DNA of 51,356 nt from Solirubrobacteraceae bacterium (GCA_030681525.1 JAUXSD010000179.1:1-51356), one strand, 5' to 3'. Counted from the stretch's first letter, positions 8,276 to 16,816 are shown. The notes: generated by a model from the sequence alone, not told the origin. Numbers and translations: made by a program.

Positions 8276-9142
8276 ATGACGATTGCCACCTTGCGCGCCG
8301 GCCAGGAGGTCGACGGCGTCTTTGCGTGCACGCGCAAGGACCGCCTGCTGTCGCGCTCGGGCACCCCGTACCTCGCCGTCGAGCTGCGCGACCGGACGGG
8401 CGCCGTGCAGGGCCGCGCGTTCCGCGACGCCGACGTGCTGGCCGGACGCTTCGAGCGCGGCGACCTCGTGCGGGTGGCGGGCCGCGTCGAGCGCTTCCGC
8501 GACGAGCTGCAGGTCGAGCTGCGCTCGATCGGCCGCGCGCCGGAGGGCTCGGCCGACCCCGCGTCCTTCCTGCCGACCGCCTACCGCGACCTCGACGAGC
8601 TCGACGGCTTCCTCGAGCACCTCGCGCGGGAGGTCCACGACCCGGGCCTCAAGGCGCTGCTCGTCGTGCTGCTCGGCGACGGCGCGCTGCGCGCGGAATG
8701 GCGCCGCGCGCCGTGCACCCGCAACGGCCACCACGCCTACCTCGGCGGCCTGCTCGAGCACACGGTCGCCGTCGGCACGCTCGTGCAGGAGACCTGCATC
8801 CTGCACCCGCGCCTGGACAGCGACCTGCTCATGACCGCCGCGCTGGTCCACGACCTCGGCCGCACCCGCGAGTTCACCTACGCCGCCGAGATCGGGCTGA
8901 CCGAGGCCGGCCGCCTGCTCGGCCACATCGAGCTCGGCCTGGCGCTGCTGCGCGAGCGCGCGGCCCGCGTCCCCGCGCTGGCCGAGGACCGCCGCCTGGC
9001 GCTCGAGCACTGCGTGCTCTGCCACCACGGGCCCGATCCCGCCCCGGGCCGGCGCTTCGGCTCGCCCGAGGCGCTCGCGCTGGCCCGCCTCAACGCGCTC
9101 GACGCGTCGATCAAGGGCGCGCTGGAGCACGGCCTGCCGTAG
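8276..9142 (+). CDS. OB-fold/HD-domain 3'-5' exoribonuclease, YhaM-like
   Basis: 288 residues. An N-terminal OB-fold (about residues 1-90: RAGQEVDGVF, YLAVELRDRTGAVQGRAF, GDLVRVAGRVERFRDELQV) precedes an HD phosphohydrolase domain with NGHHAYLGGLLEHTVAV, then AALVHDLGR and a later HCVLCHHG. This order and length match YhaM/CBF1, which degrades RNA or single-stranded DNA 3' to 5' with Mn2+. ATG at 8276 is the first in-frame start beyond the promoter; the ATG at 8268 opens a three-codon dead end. The gene converges on the TauE/SafE pair. Confidence 0.82.
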   Translation: MTIATLRAGQEVDGVFACTRKDRLLSRSGTPYLAVELRDRTGAVQGRAFRDADVLAGRFERGDLVRVAGRVERFRDELQVELRSIGRAPEGSADPASFLPTAYRDLDELDGFLEHLAREVHDPGLKALLVVLLGDGALRAEWRRAPCTRNGHHAYLGGLLEHTVAVGTLVQETCILHPRLDSDLLMTAALVHDLGRTREFTYAAEIGLTEAGRLLGHIELGLALLRERAARVPALAEDRRLALEHCVLCHHGPDPAPGRRFGSPEALALARLNALDASIKGALEHGLP

Positions 9143-9233
9143 CCAGAGGGGTCACCGCGAAACCGTCCCCCATGAGGACGAAAACGGGCAGACCCCCCAC
9201 GTCGACCTCCGAACGAACGCGGACACACCAACA

Positions 9234-9248
9234 ACTGAGTCCCTCAGT
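9234..9248 (-). terminator. Short hairpin at the end of the split permease operon
   Basis: ACTGAG (9234-9239) and CTCAGT (9243-9248) form a 6-bp stem with a 3-base loop that overlaps the minus-strand stop codon at 9244. On the minus strand it is followed by a T/G-rich run. It is weak, but the only candidate between the convergent genes. Confidence 0.3.
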
Positions 9249-9675
9249 GATGCCGTTGACCCACGTCGGCCCCGGCCGATCCGCCAACACTCAAACCCGC
9301 GCCCGAATCGCCGTGACCCGAACCCACCGCCCGCCTCACCAACCGCCACACCACGAACAACAAGAACAGCCCGAACCCGATCTCCAGCCCGCGCTCCGGC
9401 ACGATGTTGGCGATCACCACCCCCACGACGGCCCCCGCCACCGCGACGATCCCCAGCGCCACGCCGGTCCGCACGTCGACGTTGCCGTGGGCGCGCTGGC
9501 GCACCGCGCCCACGAGCGCCACCGGGACGATCGCCAGCAGCGACGTCGCCTCGGCATCGAGCTGGCTCAAGCCGAGCCCGATCGTCAGCGCCGGCACGAA
9601 CAGCGCGCCGCCGCCGACCCCGAGCAGCCCGGCGACGACGCCCGCGACCAGCCCGATCAGCACCGCCTCGATCAT
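9244..9675 (-). CDS. TauE/SafE-family half-transporter B
   Basis: 143 residues, about four hydrophobic segments. It opens with LIGLVAGVVAGLLGVGGG and LFVPALTIGLGL, the repeat-start signature of TauE/SafE anion permeases, followed by a GNVDVRTGVALG loop. Canonical members have ~250 residues and eight helices made of two such repeats; this gene encodes one. Its ATG overlaps the stop of half A (TGATG), so the two are probably made together and form one permease. Substrates in the family include sulfite, sulfonates and other organic anions; the substrate here is unknown. The last ~25 residues are Gly/Ser/His-rich and poorly conserved in appearance. Confidence 0.78.
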   Translation of the reverse strand: MIEAVLIGLVAGVVAGLLGVGGGALFVPALTIGLGLSQLDAEATSLLAIVPVALVGAVRQRAHGNVDVRTGVALGIVAVAGAVVGVVIANIVPERGLEIGFGLFLLFVVWRLVRRAVGSGHGDSGAGLSVGGSAGADVGQRHH

Positions 9676-10040
9676 CAGAAGCCCGCGAGCAACGACACCG
9701 CGACCGCCCCCAGCAGCGCCGCGAACAGCAGCGAGATCGCCCGCGCGGAGATCCGCTGCTGCAGCTCGGTCCCGATCAGCACGCCGGCCACGGCCGGCAC
9801 CCCGACGAGCAGCCCCTCGCGCAGGTGCACGTTGCCGTAGACGCCGTGCACGAGCGCCGCCACCGCGGCGATGATCACGATCGCGGCGAGCGAGGTGCCG
9901 GCCGCCAGACGCTCGCCGAAGCCGCACCACAGCACGAGCAGCGGCACGATGAGAACGCCGCCACCGACGCCGAAGAGCCCGCTGAACAGCCCCGCCAGGG
10001 TGCCGATCGCCGCCAGCCTGAGCGTTCGGCGTCCTGCCAT
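9675..10040 (-). CDS. TauE/SafE-family half-transporter A
   Basis: 121 residues, four predicted membrane segments. It has the same repeat signature as its neighbour: GTLAGLFSGLFGVGGG then LIVPLLVLWCG, AAGTSLAAIV, and YGNVHLREGLLVG matching GNVDVRTGVALG in half B. It is too short for a whole TauE/SafE protein, and the reading frame ends cleanly at a TGA that overlaps the next ATG, so this looks like a stable two-gene arrangement and not a broken gene. ATG at 10040 lies 7 bases after TAGTAT (10053-10048), predicting a leaderless mRNA; the divergent otsB uses the same promoter bases. Confidence 0.78.
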   Translation of the reverse strand: MAGRRTLRLAAIGTLAGLFSGLFGVGGGVLIVPLLVLWCGFGERLAAGTSLAAIVIIAAVAALVHGVYGNVHLREGLLVGVPAVAGVLIGTELQQRISARAISLLFAALLGAVAVSLLAGF

Positions 10041-10046
10041 GCGCGC

Positions 10047-10053
10047 CATACTA
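10047..10053. promoter_or_regulatory. Bidirectional overlapping -10 element (TauE/SafE pair / otsB)
   Basis: Plus-strand CATACT (10047-10052) is 7 bases before the otsB ATG (10060). Minus-strand TAGTAT (10053-10048) is 7 bases before the permease ATG (10040). The core and spacing repeat those at 3256-3262. Confidence 0.6.
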
Positions 10054-10059
10054 GGGGCC

Positions 10060-10866
10060 ATGTCAGCCGCCGCCACGCTTGCCGAGGCGCTCGCCCCCCT
10101 GCGCGCCGACCCGGCCCGCGCGGCGATCCTGCTCGACATCGACGGGACGCTCGCGCCGATCGTGCGCCATGCCGACGACGCCGCCGTTCCCGAGGCCACG
10201 CGCGCGCAGCTCATCGCCGTCGCCCGCCGCTACGCGGTCGTCGGCTGCATCAGCGGCCGCCGCTCGGCAACCGCGCGGCAGATGGTCTCGCTCGGCTCGA
10301 TCGCCTACGTCGGCAACCACGGCGCGGAGCTGCTGGAGCCCGGTGGCACGCAGCCCGAGATCGACCCGGAGGTCGCGCGCCACGAACAGCGCGTGCGGGA
10401 CTTCGCCGACGCCGCCTACACGACCGGCGTCCAGCGGCTGCGCGTCCGCAGCGAGGACAAGGGCTCGATCGTCGCCCTGCACTGGCGCGGCGCCCCCGAC
10501 GAGGGCGCCGCCGAGAGCGCTGTGCGCGAGATCGCCGAACGGGCCGAGGCCGAGGGGCTGTGGATCCACTGGGGACGCAAGGTGCTCGAGCTGCGCCCGC
10601 CCGTCGAGCTCAACAAGGGCCGCGGGGCGCGGCGCCTGCTCGACGGCCGCGACCTCGCGGCCGCCCTGTACGTCGGCGACGACATGACCGACCTCGACGC
10701 GTTCGCCGGCCTGCGCGCGCTTGTCGAGGAGGGCGGGCTCGGCACCGCGGTGTGCGTCGGCGTGCGCTCCGACGAGACGCCGGCGCCGCTCGAGGAGGGC
10801 GCCGACCTGCTCGTCGACGGACCCGCCGGCGTGGTCGAGCTGCTGCGGGCGCTGGCGACGCAATAG
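10060..10866 (+). CDS. otsB: Trehalose-6-phosphate phosphatase
   Basis: 268 residues, HAD superfamily. Motif I is LLDIDGTLAPI with catalytic D26 and D28; ISGRR is the conserved substrate-loop segment; VGNHGAELLEPGG matches OtsB proteins; motif IV is VGDDMTDLDAF (D207, D208). It removes phosphate from trehalose-6-phosphate to give trehalose, an osmo- and desiccation protectant. No otsA (synthase) lies in this window. The mRNA should be leaderless. Nine bases separate it from the next gene, suggesting an operon with the membrane protein and possibly the decarboxylase. Confidence 0.88.
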   Translation: MSAAATLAEALAPLRADPARAAILLDIDGTLAPIVRHADDAAVPEATRAQLIAVARRYAVVGCISGRRSATARQMVSLGSIAYVGNHGAELLEPGGTQPEIDPEVARHEQRVRDFADAAYTTGVQRLRVRSEDKGSIVALHWRGAPDEGAAESAVREIAERAEAEGLWIHWGRKVLELRPPVELNKGRGARRLLDGRDLAAALYVGDDMTDLDAFAGLRALVEEGGLGTAVCVGVRSDETPAPLEEGADLLVDGPAGVVELLRALATQ

Positions 10867-10875
10867 GCCAATCGC

Positions 10876-11403
10876 TTGCGCTTCGTCGACTTCCTTCGCG
10901 CGGCGGTCCTGCTCTGTGGCGGCTCGGCGACCGCGCTGGCGACGATCACCGTCCTCGGCGCCGGCTCCGAGGACGACTCGCTGCTCGCCGGGTTCGTCAT
11001 CGGCTGGTGGATCGCGGCGTCGATGATCGGCATGTGGCTGGGCCGGCGCGCCGAGACCAACTCGCCGATCGCGCGGCTGCTGGCCGCGGCGAAGTCGACG
11101 AACTCGCTGCCCGAGCAGCGCCCCAGCAGCCTGCTGCTCAACCGGATGTGGCCGCTGCTCGCGTCGACCGTCCTGGCGCTCGGGCTCGGGCTCGTCGCGC
11201 CGCAGATCCCGGCCATCGCGTGCGGCTTCGCGATCATGGGCGCGCTCGCCTGGCGCCGCCAGGAGGCCGCGGTCACGGCGATCGAGGAGCGTGACGGCGT
11301 CGCCTTCTACGTCGAGCCGACCTCGCCGCTGAAGCCGATCAAGCTCATCCGGGCGCCCGGCTTCCGGCGCGACATGGTGTCGGTCAACGGCGCGACGCGC
11401 TGA
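10876..11403 (+). CDS. Small integral membrane protein of unknown function
   Basis: 175 residues if started at TTG 10876; the first ATG or GTG alternatives lie inside the first helix, so TTG is preferred. Residues 8-60 contain two hydrophobic segments (LRAAVLLCGGSATALATITV, then FVIGWWIAASMIGMWLG), and about 88-120 contain two more. The C-terminal ~45 residues are soluble and end in a basic stretch. I do not recognise a family. It sits between otsB and the decarboxylase on the same strand with short gaps, so it is probably co-transcribed with them. That context alone does not give a role. Confidence 0.65.
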   Translation: MRFVDFLRAAVLLCGGSATALATITVLGAGSEDDSLLAGFVIGWWIAASMIGMWLGRRAETNSPIARLLAAAKSTNSLPEQRPSSLLLNRMWPLLASTVLALGLGLVAPQIPAIACGFAIMGALAWRRQEAAVTAIEERDGVAFYVEPTSPLKPIKLIRAPGFRRDMVSVNGATR

Positions 11404-11422
11404 CGCCGCGCGGGGAGCGCGC

Positions 11423-12841
11423 GTGACCTCCGACCACGCTCACATGACGCCTGACGAGTTTCGCCGCCACGGCCACGAGGTCGTCGAGTGGGTGGCGGCG
11501 TACATGGAGCGCGTCGGGGACCTGCCGATCGTCTCGACGGTCGCGCCGGGCGACATCCGCGCGCGGCTGCCGGACGCCGCGCCCGAGGCGCCCGAGCCCT
11601 TCGACGCGCTGCTGCGCGACCTCGACGAGATCGTCCTGCCCGGCATCACGCACTGGCAGGCGCCGGGCTGGTTCGCCTACTTCCCCGCCAACGCGTCGCC
11701 GCCGTCGATCCTCGCCGAGCTGGTCGCCGCCGGCCTCGGCGCGCAGGGGATGCTGTGGGCCACGAGCCCCGCCCTGACGGAGATCGAGGCGCACGTGCTC
11801 GACTGGCTCGTCGACCTGCTCGGGCTGCCGGCGCATTTCAAGACGGCCGGCGGGCCGGGCGGCGGCGTCATCCAGATGAGCGCCTCGGACTCGACGCATC
11901 TCGTGCACGTCGTCGCCCGCGACCGGGCCGTCCGCGCCGGCGCGGCGATCGGCGACCTCGTCGCCTACGGCTCGTCGCAGGCGCACTCGTCCGTCGAGCG
12001 CGGCGCCCGCGTCGCGGGGTTCGCCCACGTGCGCCTGGTCGACGTCGATGCGGTCTTCGCCCTGCGCACCGAGGCGCTGCGCGACGCGATCGAGCAGGAT
12101 CTCGCCGCGGGACTCGTGCCGGCGATCGTGACGAGCGCCGTCGGCACCACCGCGACCGGCGCGGTGGACCCGATCGCCGAGATCGCCGCCATCGCCCGGC
12201 AGCATGGCCTCTGGCACCACGTCGATGCCGCCTGGGCGGGCTCGGCGATGCTCTGCGAGGAGCAGCGCCCGCGCCAGGCGGGCGCCGAGCACTCCGACAG
12301 CTACACGTTCAATCCGCACAAGTGGCTGTTCACGAACTTCGACTGCAACGTGCTGTGGGTGGCCGACCGCGCCCCGCTGATCGCGGCGCTGTCGACCCTG
12401 CCGCCGTACCTGCGCAACGCCGCCAGCGAGTCCGGCGAGGTCATCGACTACCGCGACTGGCACGTGCCGCTGGGGCGGCGATTCCGGGCGCTGAAGCTGT
12501 GGTGGGTGCTGCGCAGCTACGGCGCGGCCGGCCTGCGCGCGCACCTGCGCGAGCACATGGCGCTGGCTCAGGAGCTCGGCCGCCGCGTCGACGCCCACCC
12601 CCGGCTGGAGCGCGTCGCGCCGGTCGCGTTCGCGCTCGTCTGCCTGCGGCACGCCGACGGCAACGACGCCACGGACGCGCTGGCGACCGCGATCAACGCA
12701 CACCCCGACCTGTTCGTCACGCCGTCGGAGATCGCCGGCACGCGCTTCGTCCGCGTCGCGATCGGCCAGACCCGTACGACGGCCGCCGACGTCGAGCGCC
12801 TATGGACGGCGATCCTCGGCGGCGCGGACGGCGCCGCATGA
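11423..12841 (+). CDS. Group II PLP-dependent aromatic amino acid decarboxylase
   Basis: 472 residues. The PLP-binding lysine lies in FNPHKWLFTNFDC (K300), and the aspartate that contacts the pyridine nitrogen is in HHVDAAWAGSAM (D268). SSQAHSSVERGARVAG and ATSPALTEIE are also typical of the DOPA/tryptophan/phenylalanine decarboxylase group. The reaction is decarboxylation of an aromatic L-amino acid to its amine; which one cannot be fixed from sequence. GTG at 11423 follows a GGGAG ribosome-binding site by about 7 bases. Its stop overlaps the glycosyltransferase start (ATGA at 12838). Confidence 0.86.
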   Translation: MTSDHAHMTPDEFRRHGHEVVEWVAAYMERVGDLPIVSTVAPGDIRARLPDAAPEAPEPFDALLRDLDEIVLPGITHWQAPGWFAYFPANASPPSILAELVAAGLGAQGMLWATSPALTEIEAHVLDWLVDLLGLPAHFKTAGGPGGGVIQMSASDSTHLVHVVARDRAVRAGAAIGDLVAYGSSQAHSSVERGARVAGFAHVRLVDVDAVFALRTEALRDAIEQDLAAGLVPAIVTSAVGTTATGAVDPIAEIAAIARQHGLWHHVDAAWAGSAMLCEEQRPRQAGAEHSDSYTFNPHKWLFTNFDCNVLWVADRAPLIAALSTLPPYLRNAASESGEVIDYRDWHVPLGRRFRALKLWWVLRSYGAAGLRAHLREHMALAQELGRRVDAHPRLERVAPVAFALVCLRHADGNDATDALATAINAHPDLFVTPSEIAGTRFVRVAIGQTRTTAADVERLWTAILGGADGAA

Positions 12842-13821
12842 CACCGGTCGACGTCCTCGTCGTCTCGCTCGGCGCGACGGCGGGGCTGCGCGCGGCCGAT
12901 GCCGCCCTGGCCGGCGCGCTGCGCCGTGCGGGCGCGCACGTCGAGATCGCGGCGGCGCGCGCGCCGCGCGAGCTGCGCACCTACGCGCTGACCGACCTGG
13001 CCTGGGCGCGCGCCGCGCGCGGGGCGGCGCGGGCCGCGATCGCCGCCCACGACCCGCGCGCCATCGTCTACTCGACGACCACCGCCGCGCTGCTGTGGCC
13101 GCGCCCCGGCGCCATCCGCTTCGACGCCCCGTCGGCGGCCAACCGTCCCGGCCGTCACGGGGTCTGGCAGCGCCCGCTGGAGCACCGGCGCCTGCAGGCC
13201 GCCCCGCTGCTCGTGCCGTGGGATGCCGGCTCGCTGGCCGAGGCGCCGCGCCCGCACGCCGACGCGATCGTCGTGCCGATCGCCGTCGCGCCCTCCCCGG
13301 ACAGCGGCGCGCCGCGCGACATCGCGGCGATCACCTACGCGGCCAACCCGCAGAAGAAGGGGCTGGACCGCGTGCTCGCCGCGTGGGCGCAGGCACGGAC
13401 GGGCGACGAGCAGCTCGTCGTCGCGGGCGCCGACCTGCGCCTGGGCGACGTCCCCGGCGTGACCGTCGCCGGGCGCCTGGCGCCCGCCGACTACCGCGCG
13501 CTCCTGCGCCGCGCCCGCGTCTTCGTCACGGCGCCGCGCCGCGAGGACTACGGCATCGCCCAGCTCGAGGCGCTCGCCGACGGCTGCCGGCTCGTGACGA
13601 CGGCGGCGCCCGGCCCGTACGCCGCGCTCCCGATGGCCCGCGCGCTGGACCCGCGGCTCGTGCCCGCCGAAGCGGCCGGCCTGGCGGCGGCGCTGCGCAC
13701 GGCCCTCGACGAGCCATTTCCCGACTATGCCCGGCGCGCCGCGGCCGCGCTCGCGCCGTTCGGCCCCGACGCCGTCGACGCCGTCGTCCGCGACGAGCTG
13801 CTGCCGCGGCTGCTGCGCTAG
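12838..13821 (+). CDS. Glycosyltransferase, GT-B (family 1-like)
   Basis: 327 residues. The C-terminal half carries GT4/GT1-type hallmarks: ITYAANPQKKGLDRVLAAWA (start of the sugar-nucleotide domain), VTVAGRLAPADYRALLRRA, and the donor-site string PRREDYGIAQLEALADGC, equivalent to the usual EGFGxxxxEA motif. The N-terminal half is shorter and less conserved, with a DAPSAANRPGRHG segment. The acceptor is unknown. It is translationally coupled to the decarboxylase by ATGA. Its TAG shares CTAG (13818-13821) with the convergent gene. Confidence 0.75.
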   Translation: MTPVDVLVVSLGATAGLRAADAALAGALRRAGAHVEIAAARAPRELRTYALTDLAWARAARGAARAAIAAHDPRAIVYSTTTAALLWPRPGAIRFDAPSAANRPGRHGVWQRPLEHRRLQAAPLLVPWDAGSLAEAPRPHADAIVVPIAVAPSPDSGAPRDIAAITYAANPQKKGLDRVLAAWAQARTGDEQLVVAGADLRLGDVPGVTVAGRLAPADYRALLRRARVFVTAPRREDYGIAQLEALADGCRLVTTAAPGPYAALPMARALDPRLVPAEAAGLAAALRTALDEPFPDYARRAAAALAPFGPDAVDAVVRDELLPRLLR

Positions 13822-14300
13822 GAACCGCCGGCGGCGCCGGCGCCGGCCGCGGACGACGCGTCCTCCGCGAGCGCTCGCACGACGAACGCCGCGAAGAGCA
13901 GCAGCCCGGCATCGATCGTGGTGTCGTCGACGTCGACGCGCACCGGGCGCTTGCCCCAGCCCTTGCCCTCGAGCAGGGCCAGCCGGCGGTCGCCGTCGAG
14001 CAGCGCGTAGCGCTCGCGCCACATGCTGTCGGGCTTGAGCACGTACTCGTGCCCGTTCCAGTTCAGCACGCCGCCGCGCTTGAGCGAGCGACCCTGAAAC
14101 CGACCGACCACGCTGCCCGCGGGGTCGGTGGCCTGGATGACGGACCGGAAGATCCCGCGCCGCGCGAAGCCCCAGCGCTGGTCGCCGGCCTCGGCGGTCG
14201 CCCAGCGCGACGCCCAGCCGCCGAGGCGCAGCGTCCCGAAGCCCGCCAGCTCGTAGCGGCGGCGATCGCCGGAGCTGCGGGTCAGCGCGTACTCGGTCAT
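13818..14300 (-). CDS. Conserved hypothetical, tubby/LURP-one-like
   Basis: 160 residues. Most of it is predicted beta strands with the pattern YELAGFGTLRLGG, SVVGRFQGRSLKRGG, YVLKPDSMWRERYALLDGD and LLEGKGWGKRPVRV, resembling the LURP-one/tubby-like barrel fold, though this is a low-confidence impression. A hydrophobic stretch near residues 130-142 (GLLLFAAFVVRALA) could be a C-terminal anchor or core strand. Its ATG overlaps the polX stop (ATGA), so it is the second gene of a polX operon. No enzymatic motif is seen. Confidence 0.65.
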   Translation of the reverse strand: MTEYALTRSSGDRRRYELAGFGTLRLGGWASRWATAEAGDQRWGFARRGIFRSVIQATDPAGSVVGRFQGRSLKRGGVLNWNGHEYVLKPDSMWRERYALLDGDRRLALLEGKGWGKRPVRVDVDDTTIDAGLLLFAAFVVRALAEDASSAAGAGAAGGS

Positions 14301-16039
14301 GCCCGCGAGCGTGCCCGCTTGCGCAGCTGCGCGAACTGCGCCCACGGCCGGGTGTTGGCGATGTGGTCGGCCGTCAGCCACGCCCGCCGCGCGGTGGCGA
14401 TGCCCCAGCGCACGTGCTCGAGGCGGTCGGCGCCGTGCGCGTCGGAGTCGACGAGCAGCAGCACCCCGTTCTCGGCGGCGGCCCGCGCGTTGACGTCGTC
14501 GAGGTCGCGCCGGTCGGGGGCGGAGTTGATCTCGAGCATCGTGCCGGTGCGCGCGGCGGCGGCGATGACGTCGTCGAGGTGCAGCGCGTAGGGCTGGCGC
14601 GAGGAGATCTTGCGTCCGGTGGGATGGCCGATCGCGTCGATCCAGGGGTGCTCGATGGCCGCCACCATCCGCTTGGTCATGTCGGCGGCCGGCATGCCGA
14701 ACGACGTGTGCACCGAGCCGACCACCCAGTCCAGGCGCGCGAGCAGCTCGTCGTCGTAGTCCGGCGAGCCGTCGGGCAGGATGTTCGTCTCCGTGCCGAC
14801 GAGGATCGTGATGCCGTCGACGCTCTCGTTGACGGCCGCCACGCGCTCGATCTGACGCTCGAGCTCGTCGGGCGTGACGTGGTTGCCGAAGCCGTGCGTG
14901 GCCGAGTGGTCGGTGATCGCCAGGTACTCGTAGCCGCGGGCGAGCCCGGCGCGCGCCATCTCCTCGATCGTGTCGCGCCCGTCGGAGGCGATCGTGTGCA
15001 TGTGCAGGTCGCCGCGCAGGTCCGCGACCGTGACGAGCTGCGGCGCGACGAAGTCCGCCGACAGCTCGCCGCGGTTCTCGCGCAGCTCGGGCTCCGGATA
15101 CGCGAGGCCGAGGCGCTCGTAGACCTCCTCCTCGGTCGCGCAGCGCAGCGTCTCGCCGGTCTCGTCGTCGAGGATCCCGTACTCGCTGACGTGCAGCCCG
15201 CGCCGCACCGCCGCCTCGCGCAGCGCGACGTTGTGCGCCGCCGAGCCGGTGAAGTGCTGCAGGAGGTTGCCGAAGTTGTCGGGCGAGACGACCCGCAGGT
15301 CGACCGGCAGGCCGGTGTGCGTGCGCCCGCGCGCGGCGTTGTCGTTGGGCGCCGACGCCGACTCGATGAGCTCGAGCTCGCCGAGCGCGCGGGCCAGCGC
15401 GCCGGGGTCGCTGGCCGTGGCGATGATGTCCAGGTCCTTGACCGAGTCGGCCTGGCGGCGCGCCGAGCCGGCCAGCTCCACGCGCTCGGCGGCGGGGTGC
15501 TCGCGCAGCGCCGCGACGATCTGCTCGCCCGTCGTCAGCGCGCGGTGCAGCAGGACGCGCTGGACGGGCCGCTCGCCGATCCCCGCCTCGAGCGACGACA
15601 GCACCGACGCCTCGAACTTCGGCCCGAAGCCCTTGACGCCGCGCAGCCGCCGACTCTCGACCGCCGCCCGCAGCGCGTCGAGCGAGTCGATGCCCAGCTC
15701 GTCGAAGAGCTTGCGCGCCCGCTTCGGACCGAGGCCCGGCAGGCGCGTCATGTCCAGCAGGCCGGCCGGGTACTTCGCGCGCAGCTTCAGCGCCGACGGG
15801 ATGTCGCCGGTCTGCATGAGCGCGACGATCTTCTCCTCGAGCGTCTTGCCGATCCCCGGCAGCGACGTGACCCGGCCCTGGCGCGCCAGGCCCGCCACGG
15901 AGACCGTCGCCTCGCGCGCCGCCTTGGCCGCCGAGCGGTAGGCGAGCACGCGATGGACGATCGCGCCGTCGAGCTCGTAGAGGTCGGCCAGCTCGTCGAA
16001 CGCGGCCGCAATCTGGAGGTTCGAGGGGTCCGAGGCCAT
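14297..16039 (-). CDS. polX: DNA polymerase/3'-5' exonuclease PolX
   Basis: 580 residues, normal for bacterial PolX. Helix-hairpin-helix elements SLPGIGKTLEEKI and RLPGLGPKRARKLF come first, then the pol-beta palm with ELAGSARRQADSVKDLDII (the GS motif and catalytic aspartates), then a C-terminal PHP domain with LHMHTIASDGRDT, AITDHSATHGFG and DSDAHG metal ligands. Family members fill short gaps and resect 3' ends in base excision and non-homologous repair. ATG at 16039 is 9 bases after a TACCCT -10 (16054-16049). The gene is divergent from the glycosyltransferase at 16064. Confidence 0.9.
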   Translation of the reverse strand: MASDPSNLQIAAAFDELADLYELDGAIVHRVLAYRSAAKAAREATVSVAGLARQGRVTSLPGIGKTLEEKIVALMQTGDIPSALKLRAKYPAGLLDMTRLPGLGPKRARKLFDELGIDSLDALRAAVESRRLRGVKGFGPKFEASVLSSLEAGIGERPVQRVLLHRALTTGEQIVAALREHPAAERVELAGSARRQADSVKDLDIIATASDPGALARALGELELIESASAPNDNAARGRTHTGLPVDLRVVSPDNFGNLLQHFTGSAAHNVALREAAVRRGLHVSEYGILDDETGETLRCATEEEVYERLGLAYPEPELRENRGELSADFVAPQLVTVADLRGDLHMHTIASDGRDTIEEMARAGLARGYEYLAITDHSATHGFGNHVTPDELERQIERVAAVNESVDGITILVGTETNILPDGSPDYDDELLARLDWVVGSVHTSFGMPAADMTKRMVAAIEHPWIDAIGHPTGRKISSRQPYALHLDDVIAAAARTGTMLEINSAPDRRDLDDVNARAAAENGVLLLVDSDAHGADRLEHVRWGIATARRAWLTADHIANTRPWAQFAQLRKRARSRA

Positions 16040-16047
16040 CGGGCACG

Positions 16048-16054
16048 TAGGGTA
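16048..16054. promoter_or_regulatory. Bidirectional overlapping -10 element (polX / glycosyltransferase)
   Basis: TAGGGT (16048-16053, plus) and TACCCT (16054-16049, minus) overlap almost completely. They lie 10 and 9 bases from the two ATG codons, predicting leaders of about 3 bases on each side. Confidence 0.55.
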
Positions 16055-16063
16055 CGCGCCCCG

Positions 16064-16807
16064 ATGCCCGCCGCCGCCTGGCTCATCCTGCCCACGTACG
16101 ACGAGGCCGAGAACATCGCGGCGATCGTCGCGGCCGCCCGCGAGGTGCTCGAGCGGGCGCGGCCCGGCGACCACCGGATCGTCGTCGTCGACGACGGCTC
16201 GCCCGACGGGACCGGCGACATCGCCGACCGGCTCGCCTCCGAGCACGCCGACGTCGAGGTTCTGCACCGCACGACCCGCGAGGGCCTCGGCCCGGCGTAC
16301 CTCGCCGGCTTCGCCCGCGCGCTGGAGGGCGGCGCGCGGTTCGTCCTGGAGATGGACTCCGACTTCTCGCACGACCCGGCGGACCTCGCGCGCCTGCTCG
16401 CCGCGATCGAGGACGCCGACCTTGCGCTCGGCTCGCGCTACGTGGCCGGCGGCGGCGTGACGGACTGGGGCCGCGTGCGCCGCCTCGTCAGCCGCGGTGG
16501 CTCGTGGTACGCCCGCAAGGTCCTCGGCCTGCAGGTGCGCGACCTGACCGGCGGCTTCAAGTGCTTTCGCCGCGAGGTGCTCGAGGCGATCGACCTGCCG
16601 ACGGTGCGCTCGCGCGGCTACGCCTTCCAGGTCGAGCTCACGCACCGCGCGATCCACGCCGGCTTTCGCGTCGTCGAGCTGCCGATCGTCTTTCGCGACC
16701 GCCAGCTCGGGCACTCGAAGATGTCGTGGCGGATCGCGGGCGAGGCGGCCTGGCTCGTGCCGCAGCTGCGTTTTGCTCGCACATCCGGCCAACGCCGCCG
16801 CGGCTGA
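16064..16807 (+). CDS. Polyprenol-phosphate mannosyltransferase-like GT2
   Basis: 247 residues. It opens with LILPTYDEAENIAAIVAAA, then VVVDDGSPDGTGDIAD (first acidic motif) and EMDSDFSHDP (the DxD-like site), followed by LGSRYVAGGGVTDWG, DLTGGFKCFRREVL and FRDRQLGHSKMS. These are the conserved boxes of dolichol-/polyprenol-phosphate mannosyltransferases. The reaction expected is GDP-mannose plus polyprenyl phosphate to polyprenyl-phospho-mannose on the cytoplasmic membrane face. There is no C-terminal membrane domain, so this is the short, Dpm1-like form. Confidence 0.85.
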   Translation: MPAAAWLILPTYDEAENIAAIVAAAREVLERARPGDHRIVVVDDGSPDGTGDIADRLASEHADVEVLHRTTREGLGPAYLAGFARALEGGARFVLEMDSDFSHDPADLARLLAAIEDADLALGSRYVAGGGVTDWGRVRRLVSRGGSWYARKVLGLQVRDLTGGFKCFRREVLEAIDLPTVRSRGYAFQVELTHRAIHAGFRVVELPIVFRDRQLGHSKMSWRIAGEAAWLVPQLRFARTSGQRRRG

Positions 16808-16816
16808 TCGCCCACC

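Noticed and set aside
14363..16063. Upstream extension of the plus-strand glycosyltransferase frame across polX
   Set aside because: The extension lies entirely opposite polX, has shadow-like composition, and the promoter plus ATG at 16064 give the standard family N-terminus.
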